From positions 1 through 20,773 of the forward strand of contig DASRAU010000025.1 of NCBI GenBank assembly GCA_035638075.1: a stretch of 20,773 nucleotides of DNA. Direction: 5' to 3'. Position 1 is the stretch's first letter. Each line of letters starts with the position of its first letter. This document shows, piece after piece, positions 1 through 9,345 of the stretch. This stretch comes from DASRAU01 sp035638075. GTDB lineage: Bacteria > Acidobacteriota > Polarisedimenticolia > Gp22-AA2. The notes under the pieces were generated by a model. The model saw only the letters and a list, made by a program, of their open reading frames with translations, was not told the DNA's origin and made no database searches. The translations under genes and the position numbers were made by a program.

Positions 1-3000
1 ACGCGGGTGATGTCGTCCGTCGTGGCCGCCGTCACGTTGCACACACCGGCGGTGCCGCAGTCGGTCGCGTCGTTGCAGGACGCGCCGACCCCGGCCGAGC
101 CGGCCGTGCAGACGCCACGGAAGTAGCGCACGCCGAGGTTCTGGTTGGGCGGGTTCGCGAAGATCGCGTCGCTGCCGTCACCGGTGTACGGGTTGACCGA
201 GATCGTCCCGCCCACGATGCTGGTGCAGCTGAAGTCGGTGCTGCAGCGCGCGCGCGCCGAGTAGTTCGCGCTCGACTCAGGAGCGTCGAGGTAGAACGAC
301 TTCGGTCCGAACGCCTGCTTCACCACGCCTTCCTTCGAGAACTCGTACTCGGCGACGCCGCCGACGCACAGGCCCGGGATCGTCGAGTCGATGGCGCTGA
401 CGCGGATCGACTGACCGGCGAACGGGAACGAGGTCACCCCGTCGAGCAGGGCGCCGTTCACGTCCGTGATCTTGAGGACCACGTTGGTCCCGCCGTCCCC
501 GACCGCCTCGTTGCAGTTGGCGGCGGCGTTGGCCGGGCAGGTGGCGCCGGGCGACGGAGCAAGGTCCGCCTGCGGCGTGAACTGCTGCTGGATGGTCCCG
601 GTGATGCGGATGTCATCCAGCCACCAGCCGTCGTCCTGCTGCGTCGTGTCCCAGCCAGGACCGGTCTCGAAGTACGACGAGTCGCTCTCGTCGAACACCC
701 ACGACTCCGCAATCCAGCGCAGACGGACGCGCTGACCGAGGAAGCCGGAGAGGTTGAACTTGGTCTGCACCCAGACGCCGACGCCGGTCGGATCCACCTC
801 GCCCGGGCCCGCGCAGTCGACCGTCGCCGTCGCCACCGTGCCGATGGTCGAACCGCAGTGCGACCAGGTGCCCAGCGGGTAGCAGGTGGTCTCGTGCACG
901 CCCTTCGGGTTCGGCGGGGCCGTGCCCGTGTCGGTCGGCGTGAACTCGCAGTAGTAGCCGCCGAAGACCGAGAAGGCGTTCGGCTTGTGGTCGTAGACGT
1001 TCTGGAACGGCACCAGCTTGTCCCAGAAGCCCCAGGCATCGACGTTCGGGTCCGCATTGCCGTCCACCTGAACCTGGACGTCGCCGCAGTCCACGCACTG
1101 ACCCTTGTTGCCCGGTCCGACGCCGTTGTTATCCATCAGTCGGGCGATGTGGTAGAACGACAGCTCCATATCGCCAGGCCGCGGGAACAGCGCCAGGTTG
1201 ACCGGCGCCGACTGGTAACCCTGCAGGGCACGGAAGTGCGTCGTGTCGCCCGCCAGGTTGTCGGTCGCGCTGAAGTGGGCTCCCATGTGCAGCGAGTTCG
1301 AGCCGCTGTGGGACTTCTGTCCGCCCGTCGGCGTCGCGTACGAACAGCCGCCGATGCACGACCCGGTCTCGAGGTTCGGGCAGTGCGTCGAACCCACCGG
1401 GCAGTGCACGTGCCAGTCCATCGGGAAGTCCGGGTCGAGCTGGCAGTAGGTGTTCGGCGGGCCGTACGAGTCGTAACCGCCGCACGAGGTCGCCGCCACC
1501 GTGCCGACGGCCACGCCCGTGGAATCGCCGCGCAGGTAGCCACCGGTGTAGCAGATGGCCGGCGCGCCCCCGCAGTCCGCATCCGTCTGACAGGTCGTCA
1601 GCGGCGCGTTGCTGCAGGATCCGCGGAAGGTGCCCGGTGCCGTGGCCTGGAGGAACGTGTCCTTCACGGTGAAGTTCGTGTCACCGTTCTTGTCCACGTC
1701 GAAGTTCTCGACCAGCGTTCCGTCGTCCGCCGTCCCGGCCACACCGTCGTTGCCGATGGTGAAGACCTGGTTTCCGGTGGCCGGCGGGTCGAGGTCGGCC
1801 AGCAGGCTGAAGCAGGTCGGCGCAGCCACGCCCAGCGTCTCGTTCGACACCACCGTGATGCACAGGTTGACCGTCGGAATCGGCTGCGGCGGCCCGGTGA
1901 AGTTGAGCGAGTTGCTGGCGATGAACTGGAAGCCCGGGTTCGCCGGGTTGAAGTCACCGAGGATGCGCGTGACGTTGTTGTTCCACTGACCCACCGCCTG
2001 CGGAGGCGTGTTGCCCGGGTCGGCTGGAACGAGCAGCGACGGCTTGGTGATGCAGGCCACGTCCGTGTCGGACGAGGTCATGACCACCGTGGCATCCGTC
2101 ATGTTCACGCCGAGGTTCCGCAGCGTGAGGCGAATACGGCCGGTCTCCCCGGTGTCCGGGAAGGCGTCGTGGTCGCCGTCGGTGTCCTGGTACTCGGCCC
2201 CGAGGACCGCCAGCTGGGCCAGCGGCTGGGTGCGGCAGACGATGTTGCCGTTGAACGTCACCACGTCGTCCGGCAGACCGTCCTGCGCGTCGTCCAGGGT
2301 GCCGGTCGGGTCGCAGGCGTCGCCGATGCCGTCGCGATCGCTGTCGCGCTGGCGGTCGGTGCCGGCGATGACGGCCGGGTTGAACACCGTCGAGCAGCTG
2401 TCACCCAGGTCGGAGACACCGTCCGCGTCGTAGTCGTCGTTGGCCGACGAGCACGAGCCGGTGTTGCTGATGTTCTGGGTGCACTGCGTCTGGAGACCAA
2501 ACGGGTTGGTGCAGGCCGCCTGGTTGCTCGGAACCGGAGGAACGCACGGCGCGCCGTTGCCGCGGCACTTGTAGGCCACGGCCGCGTTGGCGCAGTCGCC
2601 GTCGCAGACGTTGCCGAGGCCGTCACCGTCGCTGTCGGTCTGGTTGCTCGGACCGCCCGACGGACCGTTCTGCGTCAGGACGCAATTGTCGAGCGCGTCC
2701 ACAACGCCGTCCGCATCGCGGTCGACATCGACGTAGCAGTCGGCGTGCGTGACGCAGACATGACCGACCGTCGGGGTCGGGGAGATGAAACCGCCCGTGT
2801 TCGAGCAGACACCGGCGTTGCAGTTCCGGATGCACTGCTCGTCGTTGGTGCAGGCCTGACCGACGGCAGCCGCCGGCGCGGCGCAGGTCCCGGCGCTGCA
2901 GAAGGCGGCGCCGGCGCTCGTACCGAAGGTGACGCCGGTCGTCTTCAGCGTGTCGCAGAGGTCGCCGCGCCCATCGGCATCGATGTCCGCCTGGTTCGGG

Positions 3001-6000
3001 TTGCGGACGTCCGGGCAGTTGTCGGCTTCGTTCGGGAAACCATCCGCGTCGAGGTCGTCGAACTCGCAGACGTCGCCAATGCCGTCGGCATTGTCGTCCG
3101 CCTGGTCCGCGTTCGCGATCTTCGGGCAGTTGTCGCACAGATCGCCCAGACCGTCGCCGTCCAGGTCGCCCTGGGCCGGGTCGTAGATCTGCGGGCACTT
3201 GTCAAGGTTGTCCGCAACACCGTCGCCGTCGACGTTGTTGAAGTCTTCCTCACCCGCCTGGCCGTCCACGTCCGCGTCGCACTGCGGGTCGTGGTAGTAG
3301 ACGGCGAACGTCCCGTCCGAGCCCGGAACCGTGAACACGTGGTTCCCGTCGTTCGTGGTCGTCGAGAAGATGACCGTGCCACGGTAGAGGCCCGGGCTTC
3401 CCGCCACGGCGTTCAACGTGTACAGCTTGCCGTTCGGGAAACGCACCTGGCCGCCCGCCGCGGACACCGGAACCGAGTCCGTATCCGTGGTGACCTGGAC
3501 CTGCACGCTCGGGAACGCGGCCGTGCACACTCCGCCGGTCCCGCACTGCGCGTTGGTCGTGCACGTGCCGGCCAGGGGCACCGAGTTGCCGGCGCCGATG
3601 GAACGGCACTTCGCGTCGAACACGGTGATCTCCATCCCCTCGTCGCACTCATAGAGGCTGGTCCGGTCCGCCGTCAGCGTGGCGCACTGTCCGCCCGCCG
3701 CCTGCCCGATGCCGCCGAAGCGGCTGCACGCCGGCGAGGCGCCCAGGGCCGCCTCGTCCTGCGGGTGGTACTCCTTCCACTCGAACACCGCGTCGTCGAT
3801 CGACTTGCCATAGTCGGTGGTCCCCGACGCGCTCTCGATGGCCCAGAAGCCGATGCCGATCTGCCAGCGGTTGCCGGCCTTGCCCGGGAGGAAGAAGAAG
3901 TAGTTCTCGGGCGGGCCGTTGTCGATCAGGCTGGCGAACCCGCCTTCGTAACCGATCAGGGTCGCGTCCCAGTTGCGGACGGGGCCGTTGACCGTGTTCG
4001 GGGCCGCCGTGCAGGTGCCGCCGGCGACCACGCACGGATCGCCAGCTCCCGCGCTCGGATCGCAGGTCGTCTTCGCCGCCGTGCCGCCGTCACAGACGCC
4101 GATCACCGGCGCGTTCGGCACCGGGTAGGCGAGGAAGTCCGGGGTGGCGGTCGGGATCGGGCTCGAGCTGTTCAGGTTGGTGTTCTGCGTCCGGCCGCTG
4201 AAGCCGGTCTCGTCGCCGTCCAGATTGGCCGACAAGTTCGGGTTCGTGAACGGTCCGAAGGTGCGCTGGAACGGCGCCGACGACGCCGGGTCGATCCCGA
4301 CACCGCCGACGAAGTACTGGCCATGGTCACGGAACATCCCGTACGGCCAGCCGCCGGTCCGGCGGGTGTAGTACGCATCCATCTGCTGCGCCAGGAGGCT
4401 GTTCGCGCTGTCGTTGTCCACATCGTTGTCGATGTTGACGCCGCCGCCCTGGTACGCATCGTTGAACTGGATGTTCTCGTTGTAGGCGAAGCGCTGGAAC
4501 TCGACCGTGTAGGCGAACCCGCGCGCGTCGTTGTTCTGGTTGACCTTGGCGACGATCGGGGACTCGAGGATGTCCTCGAGGATCTCGACCTTCTCCGGGG
4601 TCGCCGGATCGCCCGGCATCGAGGCGTTGTCGCACGCCGTGGCCGCGCCGCTCGGGGTGGCCCCGTCGCCGTCACCGGTGTGCCAGATGCCGAACTTGTT
4701 GGCGCCACCCGTCGTCTGGAACCCGCACAGGCCGGAGGTCTTGTACTCCCACAGCGGGTTGACGTTCACACCCTGCGGGTTGCTGGCCGGGTGACGGAAC
4801 GGCACCCAACCGCCGTTGTTGTTGTCGAAGTTCCACGGCACTTTGTCGCCCGCGGTCGGCACGTTCGACGCCAGGATCCCCTTGTCCAGGATCGGGTTGC
4901 CGACGCCGTCGACGTTCGGGATGACGTTGCGCTCGGCGCCGCTGAAGGCGCCGTTGTTGTCGAGGTCCTCACCGAGCTGGTTGCTCCAGGTCCCGGCCGG
5001 TGCGGTCGACGTGGCCCCCGTGAACAGGCTCGAGAAGGTCACGTCCTCGCGGGTCACGATGAAGCCCAGGAACGGGTCCAGCGTGTCCGCCGGATCGACC
5101 ACCAGGTTGCGGTTGATGTCGCGCACCTGGCGTCCGCCCGTCGGGAAGTCCGTCGAGTAGAAGAACGTCTCGCGGTCCGAGTTGATCGCGTGGTGGAAGG
5201 TGTACGTCTGCCGCGAGATCCTCTGGCCACGGACCAGCGAGTCCAGCGTCAGCGTCATGTCCACGACGCGGTTCGCCACGCTCAGCGCGTTGGCGGCCGT
5301 CGGGTCCACGAACACGTGGAAGAACACGCTGTTGATCCCGTTGCCCGGGAACGTCCCCATGTTCTTCGGGGAGTCCAGGACGCGAATCGCGCCCGCGCCC
5401 GCACCGGACGGGGTCAGCGTCGCCGTCAGGTCGGCGTAGTTGTTGACCCGCGAACGGTTCTGCAGCGCGACGCCGTAGGTCACGACTTCACCGGCGTCGA
5501 AGTTGTCGTCCTGGTCGCAACCGCCGTTCACCGCGAACTGGTTGCCGACGGCGTTGCCCGCAAAGGCCGTGAACGCGCCGTTGATCAGGTCCGGCGAGCA
5601 GAGCACCGCGGCCTTCGACGAGATGGCCGCCTGGCCCGCCCGCGCGTAGGTCGCGACGATCGTCGAGCCGGAGTCCGCCTCGAGGATGCCGTTGTTCGCC
5701 ACCGCCGGGCCCGTCAGCCGGACCGGGATCGCCGCCGAGGTGAACTGGCCGGCCACCGCACCCGCCGTGTACGTGAACGACGTCTCGCTGTCGGTCACCG
5801 CACCCGCCGCGCTCAGCACCTGGTAGGTGGTGTTCGCCTGCACGTTCCCGGCGTTCGCCGAGCCCGTCGTGTCGTACACCGCCAGGCGCGCGTTCGAGGA
5901 GCAGCCGTACCGCACCGCGTCCCACGACAGCGACGAGCCGGGGAACGACTGCGGACCGGCCGCCGGAGCGGCCTCGGCCAGGAACACCGGACCGGAGACG

Positions 6001-9000
6001 ACCAGCGAGTACGGCTGGCCGGGCTGGTCGAGCAGCCCGTTGCCGTTGTTGTCCTCGCCGGCGTCCAGGCGGCCGTTGTTGTTGTCGTCCTCGTTCTGGT
6101 CCGCGTCCTGCGCCACGGTCAGGGTCGGGATGGTGATCGACCCGGGGGTCGAGCCGCCGAGCCCGCGCTTCACAGTGATGCGGTAGAGGCCCGGGTAGAG
6201 CTTCGAGTCGTCGAACGCGAAGTCGGCGTTCGGGTCGCCCGTCAGGTGGATGGCCTCGACGTTGTTGCGCTTGTCGTGCTTCTCCACCGGGGTCGTCGAG
6301 CTGCGGCCCAGCGACCACTGATCGAAGGTGGCGTTGTTGCGGCCGCCGTCGTACCGGTTCCCGTCGTAGAAGATGTTGTCCGCGGCGGTGTTGATGTCGC
6401 CGTCCGGACCCGGGCCCTCGAGCACGAGATCGAGGTCGTTGACCAGCGGTCCGCCGCTGCCGGCCGGGCTGGGCAGATCCGCCCAGGCCAGGGCGATACG
6501 CAGCTGGCCGATGGTGATGGCCGTCGCGCCCGCGTCGGCCGCCGGAGCGACCTTGAGGAGCGTATTCGGACTCGCCACGCGGAAGGTGTGCGTGACCGAG
6601 GTGGTTGTGTTGTTGATCAGGGGCTCGCCCGTGGCGATGCGATCCCAGACCAGCAGCCCGGCCGCCGGGTGCTCACGCGCCAGCAGCGACGTGGGGTGCA
6701 GCACGAAGTTGTCGGCCCAGTTCGACAGCGGCAGCACGTCGGTCAGGACCGGACGGCCGTAACCCTGCTCGCTGTTGCACATGATGTCGACCTGCACCGA
6801 ACCCTGGACGCCGCCGACCGTTCCCAGGTCGAGGCAGCGGGTGCGTCGCAGATCGCGCTCGTTGTTGTCCTGCCCCTGCGTCGCGATGCCGCCCTCGACG
6901 AAGTCCGAGGAGGCGACCAGCGCGGCCTTGACCACCGTGCCGGAGACGTTGGCGACGCGGTTCGCCGTGGTGCGGTCGCCCGTCGGGTAGAAGCCCTGGG
7001 CGAAGTAGTCGCGGATGATCGCGCCCGCGCCGGTCAGGTACGCGGCCGAGTACGAGGACCCGAAGTTGCCCTCGTCCAGCTGCGCGTCGATCGGCGCCAG
7101 GTTGTCGTTGTCGTTGGAGCGGAGGACCGCCACACCGGCGGTGTACGGGGTGCCGATGAGGTCGAACGCCGGCGCCAGGCCCAGGGGCGCCATGCGCAGC
7201 GACTCGGGCGTCGCCGGACCGCGCGACGTGAAGCCGTTGATCGTCTGCTCGCAGTCCGTCGTGCCGAAGAACGTGAAGCAGTCATCGGTCGAGGAGCCGA
7301 CCGAGAAGACGTTCTTCGCCGTCGACGGCGGGGAGACCTGGATCGGGGCCGGGAAGTTCGGGTTCTCGTCCAGCGCCGAACCGTTGAACAGGTCCGGGAT
7401 GACGCGGGTCGCGAGGCCGAGGCGGTTCGTGCCGACCAGCCCGCCGTTGTTGCCGACCGGGATGAACACCATGTAGTCGCGGTTGTTGTAGAGGAAGGTG
7501 TCGACCTGGACCGCCTCGGCCGGGTACGTGCCGTTGGTCGCCAGGAACTGGAGCGTCGAGAAGTTGTTCGGCGCGCCGAACGCCATGACCGCGAGGTGGC
7601 CATCCGCCCCCGCGCCGGTGATGGCCGCGTTCAGGCGGTCGGTCAGGAGGCCCGGGCTGACGTTGCCGCCGTGCTCCACCAGCGAGTTGATGGTGCACTG
7701 CGCCGTCGTGCCCGCGTCCTGCAGGATGATGCGGGAACCCTTGGCGATCCCGTCCATGTTCTCGTTGCGCGGCTGCGTCGGCCCGCCGATGTTCGCGCGG
7801 GTCGCGCCCACGCCGAACTGGCTCGGCCAGGCGGCGATCGCCGACGCCACGATGTGACCGTGCGTCCCGGCGCCCGACAGCGGCGCGTCGCAGGACGTCC
7901 CCGAGTCCACCACGTTCTGGATGGCGTGAATCTTCCGGTGCGCCGGGCCGAACGGGTGGGCGAGGTCGCTCACCTGGGTGGCCGTCTGCGAGAAGTTCGG
8001 CGTGTCGATGCTGATGCCGTTGTCCGTGATGGTGACGATCTGCGGCGGCACGGCGTCGGTGCCGTTGTTGATGCGCTGGCCGTCCGCGTTCGTGTCGATA
8101 CCGCCGCCGTCCACCCCGGCGTTGTCGAACGGCCGGATGAAGTTGGAGTCCTCGGCCGAACCCGCCTGGATCGTGGGGACGTTCTCGTCGTTGTACAGCA
8201 TGTGCTCGCGGTCGTCATCGATCGCCAGCACCTGGTCGATGCGCGCCAGCTTGTCGACGGAGGCGAAGTGCACCTTCGCGTGCAGGTAGCCGGCCGTCTC
8301 CGCTTCCGTGACTTCCGACACGCCCGGCAGGGTCGAGATCTTCTTCGCCAGCTCCGACGTGGACGTCCCGGGGAGCAGCTGCACCCAGACCCGGAGGTTC
8401 GGGTCGTTGCGGCGGCTCTTCTCGATCAGCGGACGCGCGCCGAGGTCGGCGGCCAGCTTCTCCGCCGGCTGCATGGCGCGAACGCGGTCGATCACACCGC
8501 TCTGCTTCAGCAGGTGCATGTCCTTCGCGTCGACGTTCACCAGCAGGGTGCGCCGCGGCAGCGCAGAGATCACGGTGCCGATTTCCGACACCGAGGCCAT
8601 GACCGCGTCGAGCCCCTGCGCGTCGATGGCCGTCTGGCTGAGACGGACGTAGTTGAGGCCCGGACGGGCGGCGAAGTTCTGGCCGACCGACATCTCGGAC
8701 TGGCCCCACCGCAGACCCGGCTTCAGGCTCTGGAGGACTCCGCTCTCAGCAGGGTTCCAGGAGTCGTCGCCCAAAGGTGAGGGAAGCGTGTCTGCAGCGG
8801 CCGGCCCGTTCAGGCGCCGGGGCTGTAGAGCCCCTCCGAACGGTGAAAATTCCGCCGGCGGGAGCGCGGCCTCGGGCAGGGCGATGGTCGACAGTCGTCG
8901 AGCCTCGTCCTGAGCGTGGCGCAGCTCATAAGCATCCTCCCCGAAGTCATTGCGCTGGGTTTTGCTGGCCCAGAGCATGACTGCGGGAGATGCCAGGAGC

Positions 9001-9065
9001 AGGGAGAGGCCGAAGGCAACGATAATGCGGTTGCGCTTCGCTCCGGGCGCGAAGAGTGCGTTCAT
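1..9065 (-). CDS. Giant secreted subtilisin-like (S8) serine protease, multidomain, C-terminus beyond the left edge
   Basis: An exported endopeptidase by family. The frame is open from the ATG at 9065 to the window edge: 3021 complete codons, no stop in the window. The start has a strong ribosome site (GAGGAGGA, 5 nt upstream). Residues 1-33 are a signal peptide (basic start, hydrophobic core, Ala before Ser34). About 110-295 is a propeptide of two I9-like units. The S8 domain follows: Asp348 (TITDNGI), His402 (THGHIVAS), oxyanion Asn539 (PVGNNGG), Ser671 (GSSYSAAYLTG). A beta-domain at about 840-985 (LAWADLP, LVNDLDL, RNNVEAI) is typical of Kp43-like subtilisins. Next come calcium loops (about 992-1025), CARDB/NEW3-like segments (about 1180-1220 and 2280-2330), a jelly-roll-like domain ending near 1780 (SIDDAVFEW), thrombospondin type 3 repeats (about 1931-2253), Cys-rich Cx5C modules, and a second jelly-roll-like domain ending near 2860 (WWLDDIRITG). 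It is monocistronic here with its own promoter. The S8 call is firm; substrate and anchoring are unknown because the C-terminus is missing. Confidence 0.93.
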   Translation of the reverse strand, partial: MNALFAPGAKRNRIIVAFGLSLLLASPAVMLWASKTQRNDFGEDAYELRHAQDEARRLSTIALPEAALPPAEFSPFGGALQPRRLNGPAAADTLPSPLGDDSWNPAESGVLQSLKPGLRWGQSEMSVGQNFAARPGLNYVRLSQTAIDAQGLDAVMASVSEIGTVISALPRRTLLVNVDAKDMHLLKQSGVIDRVRAMQPAEKLAADLGARPLIEKSRRNDPNLRVWVQLLPGTSTSELAKKISTLPGVSEVTEAETAGYLHAKVHFASVDKLARIDQVLAIDDDREHMLYNDENVPTIQAGSAEDSNFIRPFDNAGVDGGGIDTNADGQRINNGTDAVPPQIVTITDNGISIDTPNFSQTATQVSDLAHPFGPAHRKIHAIQNVVDSGTSCDAPLSGAGTHGHIVASAIAAWPSQFGVGATRANIGGPTQPRNENMDGIAKGSRIILQDAGTTAQCTINSLVEHGGNVSPGLLTDRLNAAITGAGADGHLAVMAFGAPNNFSTLQFLATNGTYPAEAVQVDTFLYNNRDYMVFIPVGNNGGLVGTNRLGLATRVIPDLFNGSALDENPNFPAPIQVSPPSTAKNVFSVGSSTDDCFTFFGTTDCEQTINGFTSRGPATPESLRMAPLGLAPAFDLIGTPYTAGVAVLRSNDNDNLAPIDAQLDEGNFGSSYSAAYLTGAGAIIRDYFAQGFYPTGDRTTANRVANVSGTVVKAALVASSDFVEGGIATQGQDNNERDLRRTRCLDLGTVGGVQGSVQVDIMCNSEQGYGRPVLTDVLPLSNWADNFVLHPTSLLAREHPAAGLLVWDRIATGEPLINNTTTSVTHTFRVASPNTLLKVAPAADAGATAITIGQLRIALAWADLPSPAGSGGPLVNDLDLVLEGPGPDGDINTAADNIFYDGNRYDGGRNNATFDQWSLGRSSTTPVEKHDKRNNVEAIHLTGDPNADFAFDDSKLYPGLYRITVKRGLGGSTPGSITIPTLTVAQDADQNEDDNNNGRLDAGEDNNGNGLLDQPGQPYSLVVSGPVFLAEAAPAAGPQSFPGSSLSWDAVRYGCSSNARLAVYDTTGSANAGNVQANTTYQVLSAAGAVTDSETSFTYTAGAVAGQFTSAAIPVRLTGPAVANNGILEADSGSTIVATYARAGQAAISSKAAVLCSPDLINGAFTAFAGNAVGNQFAVNGGCDQDDNFDAGEVVTYGVALQNRSRVNNYADLTATLTPSGAGAGAIRVLDSPKNMGTFPGNGINSVFFHVFVDPTAANALSVANRVVDMTLTLDSLVRGQRISRQTYTFHHAINSDRETFFYSTDFPTGGRQVRDINRNLVVDPADTLDPFLGFIVTREDVTFSSLFTGATSTAPAGTWSNQLGEDLDNNGAFSGAERNVIPNVDGVGNPILDKGILASNVPTAGDKVPWNFDNNNGGWVPFRHPASNPQGVNVNPLWEYKTSGLCGFQTTGGANKFGIWHTGDGDGATPSGAATACDNASMPGDPATPEKVEILEDILESPIVAKVNQNNDARGFAYTVEFQRFAYNENIQFNDAYQGGGVNIDNDVDNDSANSLLAQQMDAYYTRRTGGWPYGMFRDHGQYFVGGVGIDPASSAPFQRTFGPFTNPNLSANLDGDETGFSGRTQNTNLNSSSPIPTATPDFLAYPVPNAPVIGVCDGGTAAKTTCDPSAGAGDPCVVAGGTCTAAPNTVNGPVRNWDATLIGYEGGFASLIDNGPPENYFFFLPGKAGNRWQIGIGFWAIESASGTTDYGKSIDDAVFEWKEYHPQDEAALGASPACSRFGGIGQAAGGQCATLTADRTSLYECDEGMEITVFDAKCRSIGAGNSVPLAGTCTTNAQCGTGGVCTAAFPSVQVQVTTDTDSVPVSAAGGQVRFPNGKLYTLNAVAGSPGLYRGTVIFSTTTNDGNHVFTVPGSDGTFAVYYHDPQCDADVDGQAGEEDFNNVDGDGVADNLDKCPQIYDPAQGDLDGDGLGDLCDNCPKIANADQADDNADGIGDVCEFDDLDADGFPNEADNCPDVRNPNQADIDADGRGDLCDTLKTTGVTFGTSAGAAFCSAGTCAAPAAAVGQACTNDEQCIRNCNAGVCSNTGGFISPTPTVGHVCVTHADCYVDVDRDADGVVDALDNCVLTQNGPSGGPSNQTDSDGDGLGNVCDGDCANAAVAYKCRGNGAPCVPPVPSNQAACTNPFGLQTQCTQNISNTGSCSSANDDYDADGVSDLGDSCSTVFNPAVIAGTDRQRDSDRDGIGDACDPTGTLDDAQDGLPDDVVTFNGNIVCRTQPLAQLAVLGAEYQDTDGDHDAFPDTGETGRIRLTLRNLGVNMTDATVVMTSSDTDVACITKPSLLVPADPGNTPPQAVGQWNNNVTRILGDFNPANPGFQFIASNSLNFTGPPQPIPTVNLCITVVSNETLGVAAPTCFSLLADLDPPATGNQVFTIGNDGVAGTADDGTLVENFDVDKNGDTNFTVKDTFLQATAPGTFRGSCSNAPLTTCQTDADCGGAPAICYTGGYLRGDSTGVAVGTVAATSCGGYDSYGPPNTYCQLDPDFPMDWHVHCPVGSTHCPNLETGSCIGGCSYATPTGGQKSHSGSNSLHMGAHFSATDNLAGDTTHFRALQGYQSAPVNLALFPRPGDMELSFYHIARLMDNNGVGPGNKGQCVDCGDVQVQVDGNADPNVDAWGFWDKLVPFQNVYDHKPNAFSVFGGYYCEFTPTDTGTAPPNPKGVHETTCYPLGTWSHCGSTIGTVATATVDCAGPGEVDPTGVGVWVQTKFNLSGFLGQRVRLRWIAESWVFDESDSSYFETGPGWDTTQQDDGWWLDDIRITGTIQQQFTPQADLAPSPGATCPANAAANCNEAVGDGGTNVVLKITDVNGALLDGVTSFPFAGQSIRVSAIDSTIPGLCVGGVAEYEFSKEGVVKQAFGPKSFYLDAPESSANYSARARCSTDFSCTSIVGGTISVNPYTGDGSDAIFANPPNQNLGVRYFRGVCTAGSAGVGASCNDATDCGTAGVCNVTAATTDDITR
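2308..3275 (-). repeat. Thrombospondin type 3 calcium-binding repeats inside the giant protease
   Basis: Three clusters of D-x-D-x-D-G-x-x-D followed by N-C-P or C-D units lie within the protease frame. The first and densest runs 2950-3275 (about residues 1931-2039), with units such as DLDGDGLGDLCDNCP and DIDADGRGDLCD. The second is 2591-2737 (DADGVVDALDNC, DSDGDGLGNVCD). The third is 2308-2440 (DYDADGVSDLGDSC, DSDRDGIGDACD). Such repeats wrap around calcium ions and stiffen extracellular proteins. The gaps between clusters hold Cys-rich modules. The family call comes from the motif pattern. Confidence 0.88.
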
Positions 9066-9139
9066 GCGGGTCCTCCTCGGTGGGCAGGAAGTGTGTTGCG
9101 TTGGATGCAGGCGAATGGCTAGATCCCGTCTCGATGCCG

Positions 9140-9177
9140 AAAACGCCTCCCCAGTGAGGCGCTTCGCTTTAGAGCGC
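9140..9177 (-). promoter_or_regulatory. Two mutually exclusive hairpins in the protease mRNA leader
   Basis: On the minus strand, 9161-9144 folds as a 6-bp stem (CGCCTC / GAGGCG, 6-nt loop) followed directly by TTTT at 9143-9140, a small terminator-like shape. Just upstream, GCGCT (9177-9173) can pair with AGCGC (9063 side of the same arm, 9163-9159), which shares three bases with the first arm of the terminator-like stem, so the two cannot form together. That is the geometry of an attenuator, in a leader of about 200 nt. The stems are short and the T run is only four, so this is tentative. No known riboswitch class was recognised. Confidence 0.3.
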
Positions 9178-9269
9178 GTGCGTTCAGTTCGCTTCTTCAG
9201 GCAACGACAGAGCAACAACGGCGCAAAAACTCGGCGAATCCGGCGATGTGGACCGCCTTGCCGTGCGCC

Positions 9270-9298
9270 CATATACCGTCAAGCCCGGATCGTGTCAA
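9270..9298 (-). promoter_or_regulatory. Sigma70-type promoter for the giant protease gene
   Basis: On the minus strand the -35 element is a perfect TTGACA (9298-9293). It is followed by a 17-bp spacer and a -10 element TATATG (9275-9270). Transcription would start near 9263, leaving a leader of about 200 nt before the ATG at 9065. No coding region overlaps it. The -35 elements of this promoter and of the oppositely directed bioY promoter are 47 bp apart. Confidence 0.65.
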
Positions 9299-9345
9299 GA
9301 AAAAGTTGTCGCAGAAAAAGCCGTGATCGCCTGTTTGCACGCGAT

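Noticed and set aside
858..8780. A 2640-codon open frame on the plus strand opposite the protease
   Set aside because: It is exactly codon-aligned antisense to the protease and arises because TTA, CTA and TCA codons are absent there. Its translation is Arg/Val-rich with no recognisable domain, while the minus-strand frame gives a clear S8 protease.
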